From Dehalobacterium formicoaceticum (GTDB taxonomy: Bacteria > Bacillota > Dehalobacteriia > Dehalobacteriales > Dehalobacteriaceae), in contig NZ_CP022121.1 in the NCBI RefSeq assembly GCF_002224645.1, positions 1,184,501 through 1,248,500 of the forward strand: a DNA stretch of 64,000 bases, written 5' to 3'. The notes below the pieces were generated by a model. It did no database searches. It was not told the origin of the DNA and saw nothing but the letters and a program-made list of their open reading frames with translations. Within the stretch, counting starts at the first letter, position 1. Every line of letters begins with the position of its first letter. Made by a program: the position numbers and the translations under genes. Positions 26,068 through 34,554 of this stretch are shown in pieces.

Positions 26068-28548
26068 ATGGACGAAATGATTTTACGGCTGACTGATGTG
26101 AAATTTCGTCATCAGGTCCATTTTGGCAGTAAAGCAGCGAATTTAGGCTTAATTGCTCGGGAATTAAAGACTCCGCCAGGGTTTTGCTTAAGCTCCCTGG
26201 CTTATACCCATACTTTAAAAAACTTGAAGATGCTGAGACATATCACGCGTCTGGCGGAGGGAGTGCAAAGTGAAAGCTTAGATCAAATCGACAAGGTGGC
26301 GGCCCAAATCAGGTCGGAGATCCTTGATATTGAATTTCCTGCAGAAATGTTAAATGCATTGGAAGATGCCTACGATCGATTGAAACTGGATCATGATAAT
26401 TTTATGGTAGCTGTGCGTTCCTCCGCCACTGCCGAAGATTTGCCCTCGGCTTCCTTTGCCGGACAAATGGACAGCTTTTTGAATGTCACCGGTTTTTCGG
26501 AGTTGGTAGTTGCCCTGAAGAAATGCTGGGCTTCCCTTTGGACACCCCGGGGGATATATTACCGTTTTCAAAAGGGAATTGGCCAAAGGAATATTGCTAT
26601 GGCCGTAATTGTTCAGGAAATGGTGCCGGCAGAGGTGGCGGGCGTGATGTTTACCGCCAATCCCATTACCAGTTCCCGTCAGGAATACTATATTGAAGCG
26701 GTCAAAGGCTTAGGTGATGCCTTGGTTTCGGGAGAAGTAAATGCAGACCGCTATCTGGTGGCAAAAAAGAATCTTCTTATTCAATCAAAAAATATTGTTG
26801 AGTCCCATCCCTACATGACCGATTTCCAGATAAAAACCTTAGCAGATTACGGGGCTAAACTTGAGTTTCTTTATGAGGAGCCTCAGGATATCGAATGGGC
26901 CATGACCAAAGGGGAGATTTATATTCTGCAAACCCGTCCCATTACAACTTTGGAGGATGAAGGACTGACCCCGGTACAAGCGGAAAAAATGAGCAAAATA
27001 CAAAAACAAATCTGGATTAACATCAATGAGCGTTTTCCTGAGCCGGTTTTGCCTATGGATGGAATTGTGGCCAAGATTTATTATATGAGCCTTTTTAATG
27101 CTTATCAGGAATTGGGTTTTCATGTCCCCTTTGTGGATTGGCACAATGTGGAGCAGGGGATTTTTCCCGAATTCTTTCTGCCGCCCAGGATCAAAAGGAT
27201 GCCACGCCGCCTGTTAAAACTAAAAAAGACCTCAGGTTGGGATTTGGAAAAAGAATGGAAGGATAATGAGGCTGCCTTTGATAAGTACTTACGCTTATTG
27301 AAGAACCCGGAATTACCTCAATTTCCTTTGGAAGTGATCCTGGAGTATGTGGAGGATGGTTTGCGGGATTTTCAGCGGGCCGTCACCTTTCGTTATGTGA
27401 TCTATATTCAGTATAGGTCATTGTACCATTTCCTTTCCCGCTATCTGGTCCTACTGTATGGGGAGGAAGGAAAGGCTGTTTTAGAAGGGCTGCTGTCTGA
27501 CGAGACCCATATCACCGGAGAATTAAATCAAGCTTTGCTGGATTTAGCATTGAAAGCAAAAATAAACACTCAGATCAAAGACTTGATTGTGGAAAAACCC
27601 CCACTGGAAGTGGAAACCACCTTAGGTGCTGTACCCCATGGGGAAGAATACCTCCGGGAATTTCAAAATTTTCTTGAACAATATGGAGATCGGGAATTAT
27701 CCCAAGGTCTGGGCGGGATCGCTGCCAAAACCTGGCGGGATCGCCCGGACGTGGTCTGGGGGATGATTAAGGGGATCTTGATTGCTGATGAAAGTGCCCA
27801 ACTCCAAAAGGAATACCTGCCGGATAGAAAAACAGAAGCGGAAGAGAAATTACAAAAGTTGAGCTCTAAAGGTATTTATAAGGTGTTAAGAGTAGGCCCC
27901 TTTTCAGAAAGCTTGATTGATACGGTGCGTAAATACAATGTTTTTCGGGAGAACAGTCATTTTTATCTGACCCAAGGGATGACAATATTCCGTACCCTGT
28001 TTTTAGAAATAGGCCGCCGCCTGGTAAACCGGGATTTATTGGAACATCAGGAAGATATCATGTATTTAACTTATTTTGAAATGAAAGAGCTTATTTATGC
28101 CTTATACAGCTGTCGTAAGGTAAGCAAATTGGAGCTTAAGGAGAAAACTTATGCCAGAAAACAAAAGCAGGAGCGCCGCCGCAAACAATGGGCAGGACGC
28201 CAGGTGGTCTTTTCTCCGGAAGAAGAAAGTACGATTCAAGGAGTGGGAGCCAGCAGCGGAGTCGTCTCCGGCCCCTGTAGAATCATTACGGATCCCCAGG
28301 ATTTTTACCGGCTGCGCCCCGGCGATATCCTAGTGGCACCTTACACCAACCCTGCCTGGACTCCTACATTTTCTTTTATTGGCGGACTGGTGGCGGAATT
28401 CGGCAGCACCGTATCCCATGCCGCCATTATTGCCCGGGAATATGGGATTCCGGCAGTGATGGGGATAAGCGGAGCCACGCAAATTCTAGAGGACGGGGAA
28501 ATGATCACGATCGACGGCTCCAGAGGGTTGATTCAAAGGAGTAAGTAA
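26068..28548 (+). CDS. Rifampicin phosphotransferase-like PEP/pyruvate-utilising protein
   Basis: The 826-residue protein has an N-terminal ATP-grasp domain like PEP synthase (KAANLGLIARELKTPPGF, VRSSATAEDLPSASFAGQ, IEAVKGLGDALVSGEVNADR, DIEWAMTKGEIYILQTRP), a long middle domain (about 330-740) I cannot match, and a C-terminal swivelling phosphohistidine domain with GSTVSHAAIIAREYGIPAVMG, His784 being the phosphocarrier. It lacks the C-terminal PEP/pyruvate barrel of PEP synthase. That order and length match rifampicin phosphotransferase, but the family has many members of unknown substrate. ATG at 26068 follows GGGAGGAAAGAG. Confidence 0.75.
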   Translation: MDEMILRLTDVKFRHQVHFGSKAANLGLIARELKTPPGFCLSSLAYTHTLKNLKMLRHITRLAEGVQSESLDQIDKVAAQIRSEILDIEFPAEMLNALEDAYDRLKLDHDNFMVAVRSSATAEDLPSASFAGQMDSFLNVTGFSELVVALKKCWASLWTPRGIYYRFQKGIGQRNIAMAVIVQEMVPAEVAGVMFTANPITSSRQEYYIEAVKGLGDALVSGEVNADRYLVAKKNLLIQSKNIVESHPYMTDFQIKTLADYGAKLEFLYEEPQDIEWAMTKGEIYILQTRPITTLEDEGLTPVQAEKMSKIQKQIWININERFPEPVLPMDGIVAKIYYMSLFNAYQELGFHVPFVDWHNVEQGIFPEFFLPPRIKRMPRRLLKLKKTSGWDLEKEWKDNEAAFDKYLRLLKNPELPQFPLEVILEYVEDGLRDFQRAVTFRYVIYIQYRSLYHFLSRYLVLLYGEEGKAVLEGLLSDETHITGELNQALLDLALKAKINTQIKDLIVEKPPLEVETTLGAVPHGEEYLREFQNFLEQYGDRELSQGLGGIAAKTWRDRPDVVWGMIKGILIADESAQLQKEYLPDRKTEAEEKLQKLSSKGIYKVLRVGPFSESLIDTVRKYNVFRENSHFYLTQGMTIFRTLFLEIGRRLVNRDLLEHQEDIMYLTYFEMKELIYALYSCRKVSKLELKEKTYARKQKQERRRKQWAGRQVVFSPEEESTIQGVGASSGVVSGPCRIITDPQDFYRLRPGDILVAPYTNPAWTPTFSFIGGLVAEFGSTVSHAAIIAREYGIPAVMGISGATQILEDGEMITIDGSRGLIQRSK

Positions 28549-28640
28549 GGATATGAAGCTACCGGAGAAGCATTTGTTGCAGATGGATATGACAGTAAAA
28601 CTTCTTGATGGGCTGTTTTGTAAAGAACGGGGGTGGCTTA

Positions 28641-30389
28641 GTGGTAAAGAAGCATTCTTTGATTAAAGACTTGTTTGCAGCATTCATTTCTGAAATTAAC
28701 CAGGGATTAGCTGTTATAAATGTAGAGTCAGGCTTATTGGAAGTATGCAATCATCGATTTGCAGAAATAATACGGATAGACCATTCCCTCTTAAGGGGAG
28801 AAAAAATTGGTGAAATAATTCCGGGATTCGATGTGTACAAAAATGAAACAGATAAGGTTTTAAGAGTTGCCGGGCAGCATCAGGTTCGTTTTAAATTCGT
28901 GGACATAGGAAATGAACAGCTTGGTTCCTTTATTCTGGTGTTTGTTTCGGAAGTGCTGCCTCAGGAGCAGGAAGACATGACCTTTATGAATGAGGCTTTT
29001 CGCACCGTTTTAGATCACATTGACGAAGGCGTTCTGATTGCTGATGATCAGAATCGCATCACTTACTGCAATCAAGTACAGCTGAATTTTGACGGTTTAA
29101 AATTGAAAGATATTTTGGGTAAGTATTCCTGGGACGTTTATGACTTTAATGCGGAAATCAGTATGATGCGTAAATGTGTAGAAACAGAAAAGCCGATTGA
29201 TACCTATGTCCAGTATTATATTTCCAATAGCGGTCAATATGTTCGTGTCACAGGGAATAACCTCCCCGTGCGTCATAATGAAAAAACCGTGGGTTCAGTG
29301 GCAATTTACAGAAACTTGCGTAAAAGTGAGGATATGGCCTGCAAAATCATTGAATTGCAGAAAAAAATCAGTGAAGATCAGCCGGATCTGGAAGGTGCAT
29401 TGATCAGCGGCGGGGCCTCGAAAAAGAAATATTTTTCCTTTGACGATATCCTGGGTGTCAGTCATGGAATATCCCGCAGTATTGAGGTGGCCAGATTAGC
29501 CGCCCAGTCGGATTCTCCTGTATTTATTTACGGAGAAACGGGTACGGGGAAGGAAATGTTTGCCCAAAGCATTCACAGCGAAAGCGATAGAAGCAATAAG
29601 CCCCTTGTTTCCATTAACTGTGCGGCCATCCCGGAAAATTTACTGGAGGGTATTATTTTTGGCACGTTGAAGGGTGTATTTACCGGGGCCGCAGACAGAA
29701 AGGGCCTTTTTGAGGAAGCGGATGGGGGTACCATCTTTTTAGATGAAATAAACTCTATGCCCATTGCCTTGCAGAGTAAATTATTAAGGGTTTTGGAAGA
29801 AAGAAAAGTGAGACGATTGGGAGGGAAGGAAGAGATCCCAGTCGATGTGCGTATCATCAGCTGCAGCAATGTGCCGCCCCAACAAGCAATCACAGAGAAC
29901 CAAATCCGTAATGACTTATATTATCGTCTGGCCGTGATCAATATTGAAATTCCACCCTTGCGGGAGCGCAGGGAAGATATCCAGGTGCTGACACAATTTT
30001 TTGTGGGAAAATTTAATTTAAAATTTAAGAAGCACGTTTGCCAAATCAGCCCGGAAATATTTGAGCTCGTAAAGTCATATGACTGGCCGGGGAATGTGCG
30101 GCAGCTGAAACACTGGGTAGAATCGGCCATGAATATGATTCCGGCAGATGAACCAATTTTCAGCGAGCAATATGCTCCCCAGGGACTGCATGTATTTTAT
30201 GGAAAGGTTAGGAATACAGAAAAAAGTGACAAAAAGGGAGAGGTATTTACTCAGATCCATGAAAATGAACGGCTAAAAATCGAAGAGGCATTGAAGCGTA
30301 ACAGCGGAAACATTTCAAAGACAGCCCAGGAATTGGGTATCAGTCGTCAGGTTCTTTATTATCGTATGCGCAAATTTGAAATCAGATGA
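28641..30389 (+). CDS. PAS-containing sigma-54-dependent transcriptional activator
   Basis: This enhancer-binding protein is expected to drive RNA polymerase with sigma-54. The N-terminal half (about 1-240) has two PAS-like sensor segments (LFAAFISEINQGLAVINVES, and VLDHIDEGVLIADDQNRIT). The central AAA+ domain has Walker A GETGTGKE (298-305), the sigma-54 contact loop as GVFTGA (345-350, usually GAFTGA), and Walker B GGTIFLDEI. A Fis-type helix-turn-helix ends the protein (SGNISKTAQELGISRQVLYY). GTG at 28641 follows GGGGTGG. The sigma-54 promoter before mttB, 250 bases downstream, is the obvious target. Confidence 0.88.
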   Translation: MVKKHSLIKDLFAAFISEINQGLAVINVESGLLEVCNHRFAEIIRIDHSLLRGEKIGEIIPGFDVYKNETDKVLRVAGQHQVRFKFVDIGNEQLGSFILVFVSEVLPQEQEDMTFMNEAFRTVLDHIDEGVLIADDQNRITYCNQVQLNFDGLKLKDILGKYSWDVYDFNAEISMMRKCVETEKPIDTYVQYYISNSGQYVRVTGNNLPVRHNEKTVGSVAIYRNLRKSEDMACKIIELQKKISEDQPDLEGALISGGASKKKYFSFDDILGVSHGISRSIEVARLAAQSDSPVFIYGETGTGKEMFAQSIHSESDRSNKPLVSINCAAIPENLLEGIIFGTLKGVFTGAADRKGLFEEADGGTIFLDEINSMPIALQSKLLRVLEERKVRRLGGKEEIPVDVRIISCSNVPPQQAITENQIRNDLYYRLAVINIEIPPLRERREDIQVLTQFFVGKFNLKFKKHVCQISPEIFELVKSYDWPGNVRQLKHWVESAMNMIPADEPIFSEQYAPQGLHVFYGKVRNTEKSDKKGEVFTQIHENERLKIEEALKRNSGNISKTAQELGISRQVLYYRMRKFEIR

Positions 30390-30454
30390 GCGAATTGTTT
30401 GACAGATAACAATAATAGAATTAGATAAAAAACATCATTATTAAAAAGAAAAGA

Positions 30455-30494
30455 AGTGTAGAAAATTGTATTTGACAGTACAAAAGTCTACACT
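30455..30494. promoter_or_regulatory. 40-base inverted repeat: enhancer site and/or terminator
   Basis: AGTGTAGAAAATTGTA and TACAAAAGTCTACACT are 16-base arms (13 of 16 paired) around TTTGACAG. The centre lies about 190 bases before the predicted sigma-54 start site, a normal enhancer distance. Because a T-rich run follows, it could also end the regulator transcript; both uses are possible. Confidence 0.55.
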
Positions 30495-30591
30495 ATTTTT
30501 CTTTTTTTTACTTTCTGTGAAGATTTAAAAGAGCAATGTGTTTCGGTGCAACTAATAATGAAAGAAAAAAAGACGGCAATCCCTTGTGGGG

Positions 30592-30603
30592 GAATGGCCA
30601 TTC
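30592..30603. promoter_or_regulatory. 12-base perfect palindrome before the sigma-54 promoter
   Basis: GAATGGCCATTC is a perfect palindrome about 36 bases upstream of the -24 element. It could be a second binding site or chance. Confidence 0.3.
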
Positions 30604-30638
30604 GGATAAAAAGAATAATTGAACAAAAAAATTGAGTT

Positions 30639-30655
30639 TTGGCATAATAGTTGCA
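30639..30655 (+). promoter_or_regulatory. Sigma-54 (-24/-12) promoter of the mttB operon
   Basis: TTGGCATAATAGTTGCA matches the consensus TGGCAC-N5-TTGCA, with GG and GC exactly 10 bases apart. The predicted start is near 30666, leaving a 113-base leader before mttB. A sigma-54 activator gene lies directly upstream, which makes this assignment strong. Confidence 0.85.
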
Positions 30656-30696
30656 TTTGTATAGAGGTAAATCCTCAATAACCGACCGCGATAAAG

Positions 30697-30719
30697 AGAA
30701 CCCAAAAAGATTTGGTTCT
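30697..30719 (+). other. Hairpin in the mttB leader
   Basis: AGAACC (30697-30702) and GGTTCT (30714-30719), extended by CAAA/TTTG pairing with one bulge, form a stem-loop in the predicted mttB leader RNA. There is no T tail, so it is not a terminator; it may stabilise the transcript. Confidence 0.35.
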
Positions 30720-30778
30720 TGAACAAGATACGCAAGCTGAAAGTTTTTTGAGGAATCATAAAATTTGAGGTGAAACAA

Positions 30779-32257
30779 ATGTCAAGGAATACTCATGCAA
30801 GTTATACCAGAACGAATGGCTTTGGCGTGGATGTTTTTTCCCCGGATGAGCTCTATGCAATTCACTGCGCAACCTTAGATGTTTTAGAGCATGTAGGCGT
30901 ACGGGTCGACAGTAAGAACGCCCAGGGAGTTTTTGCCTCGGGGGGAGCCAGGGTAGATCAGAAAACAGATATCGTAAAAATCCCGCCCTATCTTGTGGAG
31001 GAGGCAGTGCAATCCGCCCCATGCACTCTTCTCTTGGCGGCCAGGGACCCCAGAAAGGATTATATTCTGGAAAGCAATCGGGTGGGTTTTGTTAATTTCG
31101 GTGAAGGGGTTAATGTGATTGATCCGGTGACGAGGCAGTATCGTCCCAGCACCAAGCAGGATGTAGCCAATGCGGCAAAAATGAGTGACTATCTTTCCGA
31201 GATGGATATTAGTTATCGGGCGGTAGTAGCTCAGGATTATCCGGGACCGGCCCAGGCATTGCATAATGCGGAAGCAATTTTCCCTAACACCGCGAAACAC
31301 TTTTTCATTGGCGCCGACGGGGTGCGCAATGCCCGGAAATTGATTGAGATGGCATCAGCGGTAGTTGGCAGCCGCGAAGCTTTGAGAGAAAGGCCAATTA
31401 TCAGTTTTAACGTCTGTCCTACCAGTTTATTAAAGCTGATCCCGGAATGTACGGATGTGGTAATTGAAGCAGCTCAAGCCGGGATTCCCGTTAATATCAT
31501 TTCCATGGCCATGGCCGGAGCTACCTCACCGGTAACCCTGGCAGGATCCTTAGTGACACACAATGCTGAGGTATTAAGTACCATCGTGCTCAGTCAACTG
31601 ACTCGAAAAGGAGCACCTTGCATTTATGCCAGCTCTACGACGATTATGGATATGAGGCATACAACGGCACCGGTTGGGGCACCTGAGCTGGGCATGATCA
31701 GTGCTTCCGTGGCTAAAATGGCTCAATACTATAATCTACCCAGTTTTGTAGCCGGTGGGTAGGCAGACAGCAAAATACCCGATGCCCAGGCTGCTCACGA
31801 AAAAACCCTCACAGGTCTCCTTGCTGCCCAGGGTGGCGCGAATCTGATCTATGGGGCAGGCATGCTGGACATGGGCATGACTTTTGATTTTGCCCAGTTT
31901 GTTATGGATAATGAGATCTTTAAAATGATCCGAAAGGTAATCGGCGGTATTGATGTAACTGATCGGAACATGGCTGTGGAGATCATCAAGGAGATTGGTC
32001 CCGGCGGCGAGTTTGTAAGCCATCAGCATACCTTTGATAACTTCAAAGCAGAACAATCCCATAGTAAATTGTTTGACCGCTCCATGCGGGAAACCTGGGT
32101 TCTTGGAGGATCAACTGATTTAACAGAACGAGCTTACGAAGAAGCAAACTTGATTTTAGAGCAACATCGACCCTCGCCTCTAGCGAAAGGTGTCATTGAA
32201 ACGATTCGGAAGATTGTCGAAGAAGCGGAAAAAGAGTACGCAGCGGAACAGGAATAA
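30779..32257 (+). CDS. mttB: Trimethylamine methyltransferase MttB with in-frame amber (pyrrolysine) codon
   Basis: MttB moves a methyl group from trimethylamine to the corrinoid protein MttC. The frame from ATG 30779 (site GAGGTG) has one internal TAG at 31760-31762, codon 328, and continues unbroken to 32257 for 492 residues. The context is SFVAGG[TAG]ADSKIPDAQ; the non-Pyl paralogue at 36260 has NGGQTDSKIVDAQ, so the TAG sits exactly where pyrrolysine occurs in MttB. The part after TAG has good family matches (GAGMLDMGMTFDFAQFVMDN, EIGPGGEFVSHQHT). Conventional annotation would split this into two pieces. It heads the sigma-54 operon with mttC. Confidence 0.93.
31760..31762 (+). other. In-frame TAG codon predicted to encode pyrrolysine
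   Basis: This amber codon is at the conserved MttB active-site position and is followed by 164 in-frame sense codons of clear family sequence. Pyrrolysine's imine is thought to hold and orient the methylamine for transfer to Co(I). Confidence 0.9.
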
Positions 32258-32302
32258 CAACAGGATTTCAACAAGCTCATGATATATAAAGGAGGAAATT
32301 AG

Positions 32303-32953
32303 ATGTCAAATACAGAGATTTTAGAAAAACTGAGTGAAGGTGTACGAGAAGGAGATGTTGAGCAGGTTCAGGAATGGACTCAGAAAGCCATCGATGCGGA
32401 GATAGCACCTCTTGATGTGATCAATGACGGATTAACTAAAGGAATTCAGGAAGTCGGAGCCTTGTTCTCTGCCGGAACTTATTATTTACCGGATTTATTA
32501 TTGGGAGCCAAAGCCATGGAAAGCGGTATTAAAATCTTAGAACCCTTAATGGCTGACGGCAATCGAAAGTTCTTAGGGAAAGTTTTAATGGGAACCGTTC
32601 AAGGTGACCTCCATGAAATTGGCAAGAATATTGTCATTATGATGCTGAAGACAGAAGGATTTGAAGTATTTGATCTGGGTATTGATGTTCCTGCAGAAAA
32701 ATTTATTGCAGAGGCAAAAACGATTCAACCGGATATTATTGGCATTTCAGCCTTGCTCACAACGACAGTAGGCCGACAGAAAGAAATTATTGAACTGCTC
32801 CAGGAAGAAGGTATGCGCAAGAATATTAAGGTCATGATCGGAGGTGCTCCTATTAACCAGAATTGGGCAGACAGTATCGGTGCCGAAGGCTATGCGGAGG
32901 ATGCCACAGAGGCTGTGCGGGTTGCAAAAAACCTAGTGGGAAAAGTGAACTAA
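32303..32953 (+). CDS. mttC: Methyltransferase corrinoid protein MttC
   Basis: MttC carries the corrinoid that takes the methyl group from MttB-type enzymes. The 216-residue protein has an N-terminal helical cap (about 1-90) and a Rossmann-like B12 domain with GDLHEIGKNIV, giving the D-x-H-x-x-G motif (Asp102, His104, Gly107), His104 being the lower cobalt ligand. VMIGGAPINQNWADSIGAEG is the nucleotide-tail region. ATG follows AAGGAGG. It lies between mttB and a second MttB-family gene and could serve all three methyltransferases here. Confidence 0.94.
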   Translation: MSNTEILEKLSEGVREGDVEQVQEWTQKAIDAEIAPLDVINDGLTKGIQEVGALFSAGTYYLPDLLLGAKAMESGIKILEPLMADGNRKFLGKVLMGTVQGDLHEIGKNIVIMMLKTEGFEVFDLGIDVPAEKFIAEAKTIQPDIIGISALLTTTVGRQKEIIELLQEEGMRKNIKVMIGGAPINQNWADSIGAEGYAEDATEAVRVAKNLVGKVN

Positions 32954-32997
32954 TTCATTCATAAAGCGCTTTTTTTAGAAAAAAGGGAGGATGGAAG

Positions 32998-34419
32998 ATG
33001 AGATTCGATTACTATACTGAAGAGCAGCTTCAGCAAGTGCATGAAGCAAGTCTTGATCTGTTAAAAAAGGTAGGGATTAGTACCAGTTCGGAAAGATTTC
33101 GCACCCTTCTTTTAGACCATGGTTGTGTGGAAAAGGGAAACAGAATTCTTTTTACTCAGGATGTAATTGATAAAGGGATGAAAACAGTACCCCCTGTTTT
33201 CAATCTCCACGGACGCAACAACGGACCGGTATTAGAAATTGGAAAGAAAAAAGGATATTGCCAGACTTTGGTAGGAGCTCCCTCTGTGATTGACCTGGAA
33301 AGCGGCGTACGGCGGGACTGCATGGTGCAAGACCTGGCAGATATTACTCGTTTGGCGGATGCTTTGGAAAATGTGGATATCATTTCACCCCTTTTTCCCC
33401 GGGACGTACCCCAGGAAATCATTTTAACCATGGAGACCGCGGTTTGTTTGCGCAATACATCAAAACCTTTGAGCATTTGTGTGGAATCTTCACGAGAACT
33501 CCAATTTATTAAAGAGCTGTTAATCGCGGTGGCAGGAAGCGAAGAAGCTTTAAGAGAAAAACCCCTGGCTACCTTACCGGTATCACCGGTAAGTCCTTTG
33601 GAATACGGATTTGATCCGGCGGAAGCGCTGCTGGATGTGGTAGCAGCGGGCCTGCCTTTGGGGGTGGAACCATGCCCCCAGATGGGTGCCACCGGCCCCA
33701 TGAGTATGAACGGCCTAGTGGCTATGCATAATGCGGAAATTTTGGCCGGTGTCATTGCCGCCCAATTGTATCAACCGGGCTGTCCCCTAACCATGTCCTC
33801 TCGTGCCACCTTTATGGATATGAGATCAGGTCTCGGCCTTTGGGCCATGCCGGAGATGGGGATGATGTCGGCAGGTCTGAATCAATTGGGACGCTATTAT
33901 CAAATTCCCGTCGCACCCGGGGGTTATTGCGGGAGTTCCAAGGTAGCCGATATGCAAAGCGCATATGAACATTTATACAATGCTTTGATGGAAGGGCTGG
34001 CCGGCAGTGATATTATCGGGTCCGCCGGCTCTCTGGACAATGCTTTGATATCCTGTTATGTCATGCTGGTCGTGGATGATGAATTATCTTCCGTGGTAAA
34101 AAGAACCATAAAAGAAATTGAGGTAAATGCAGACAACCTGGCTGTGGATGTAGTAGCGGAAGTCATTGAAAATCAGGATAATTTCCTGGGCCACAAGCAT
34201 ACGCGCAAATATTTACGTTCCGGGGAATTATGGAAACCGGGTATCAGTCAGAGGCAAACCTTTGAAAAATGGGCACAGCAAGGACAAAAATTAGAGGATG
34301 TCGCGAAGGAAAAAGCTGCTTATTTGCTGGCAACCCATCAGTCTGCTCCTTTAAGCAGTGAGATTGAAAATGAATTTGATAAGATACTTGCCAGTGCAAA
34401 AAAAGCCTTAATGGAGTAA
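32998..34419 (+). CDS. MttB-superfamily methyltransferase, divergent non-pyrrolysine type
   Basis: This 473-residue protein belongs to the MttB superfamily (YTEEQLQQVHEASLDLLKKVG, GATGPMSMNGLVAMHNAEIL, FMDMRSGLGLWAMPEMGMM) but is clearly distant from the other two copies. Where pyrrolysine sits in MttB it reads APGGYCGSSKVADMQ, with Tyr/Cys near residue 309, so it does not use the Pyl chemistry. Relatives without Pyl demethylate glycine betaine, proline betaine or carnitine; the substrate here is unknown. ATG follows AAGGGAGGATGG, 44 bases after mttC, likely in the same operon. Confidence 0.82.
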   Translation: MRFDYYTEEQLQQVHEASLDLLKKVGISTSSERFRTLLLDHGCVEKGNRILFTQDVIDKGMKTVPPVFNLHGRNNGPVLEIGKKKGYCQTLVGAPSVIDLESGVRRDCMVQDLADITRLADALENVDIISPLFPRDVPQEIILTMETAVCLRNTSKPLSICVESSRELQFIKELLIAVAGSEEALREKPLATLPVSPVSPLEYGFDPAEALLDVVAAGLPLGVEPCPQMGATGPMSMNGLVAMHNAEILAGVIAAQLYQPGCPLTMSSRATFMDMRSGLGLWAMPEMGMMSAGLNQLGRYYQIPVAPGGYCGSSKVADMQSAYEHLYNALMEGLAGSDIIGSAGSLDNALISCYVMLVVDDELSSVVKRTIKEIEVNADNLAVDVVAEVIENQDNFLGHKHTRKYLRSGELWKPGISQRQTFEKWAQQGQKLEDVAKEKAAYLLATHQSAPLSSEIENEFDKILASAKKALME

Positions 34420-34446
34420 ATCAGAAATAAAGAACTTGGATGCCAG

Positions 34447-34483
34447 GAGGTTGCTTCTTTTTCCTAAATAAAGAGAAGCACCT
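34447..34483 (+). other. Imperfect hairpin before the first BCCT gene
   Basis: GAGGTTGCTTCTTT and AAAGAGAAGCACCTC pair with mismatches. It lies in the 135-base gap before the BCCT gene and is followed only by TTCATCTAAT, so termination would be weak. It may attenuate transcription into the carrier. Confidence 0.35.
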
Positions 34484-34554
34484 CTTCATCTAATATTCCG
34501 GGATTGAGCAGAATGGGGACAAAATTTTGAGATGAAAAATTAAGGAGGCATAGT

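Noticed and set aside
33156-33755. Long minus-strand frame opposite the MttB-superfamily gene
   Set aside because: Mirror of a clear coding gene with no binding site or recognisable protein.
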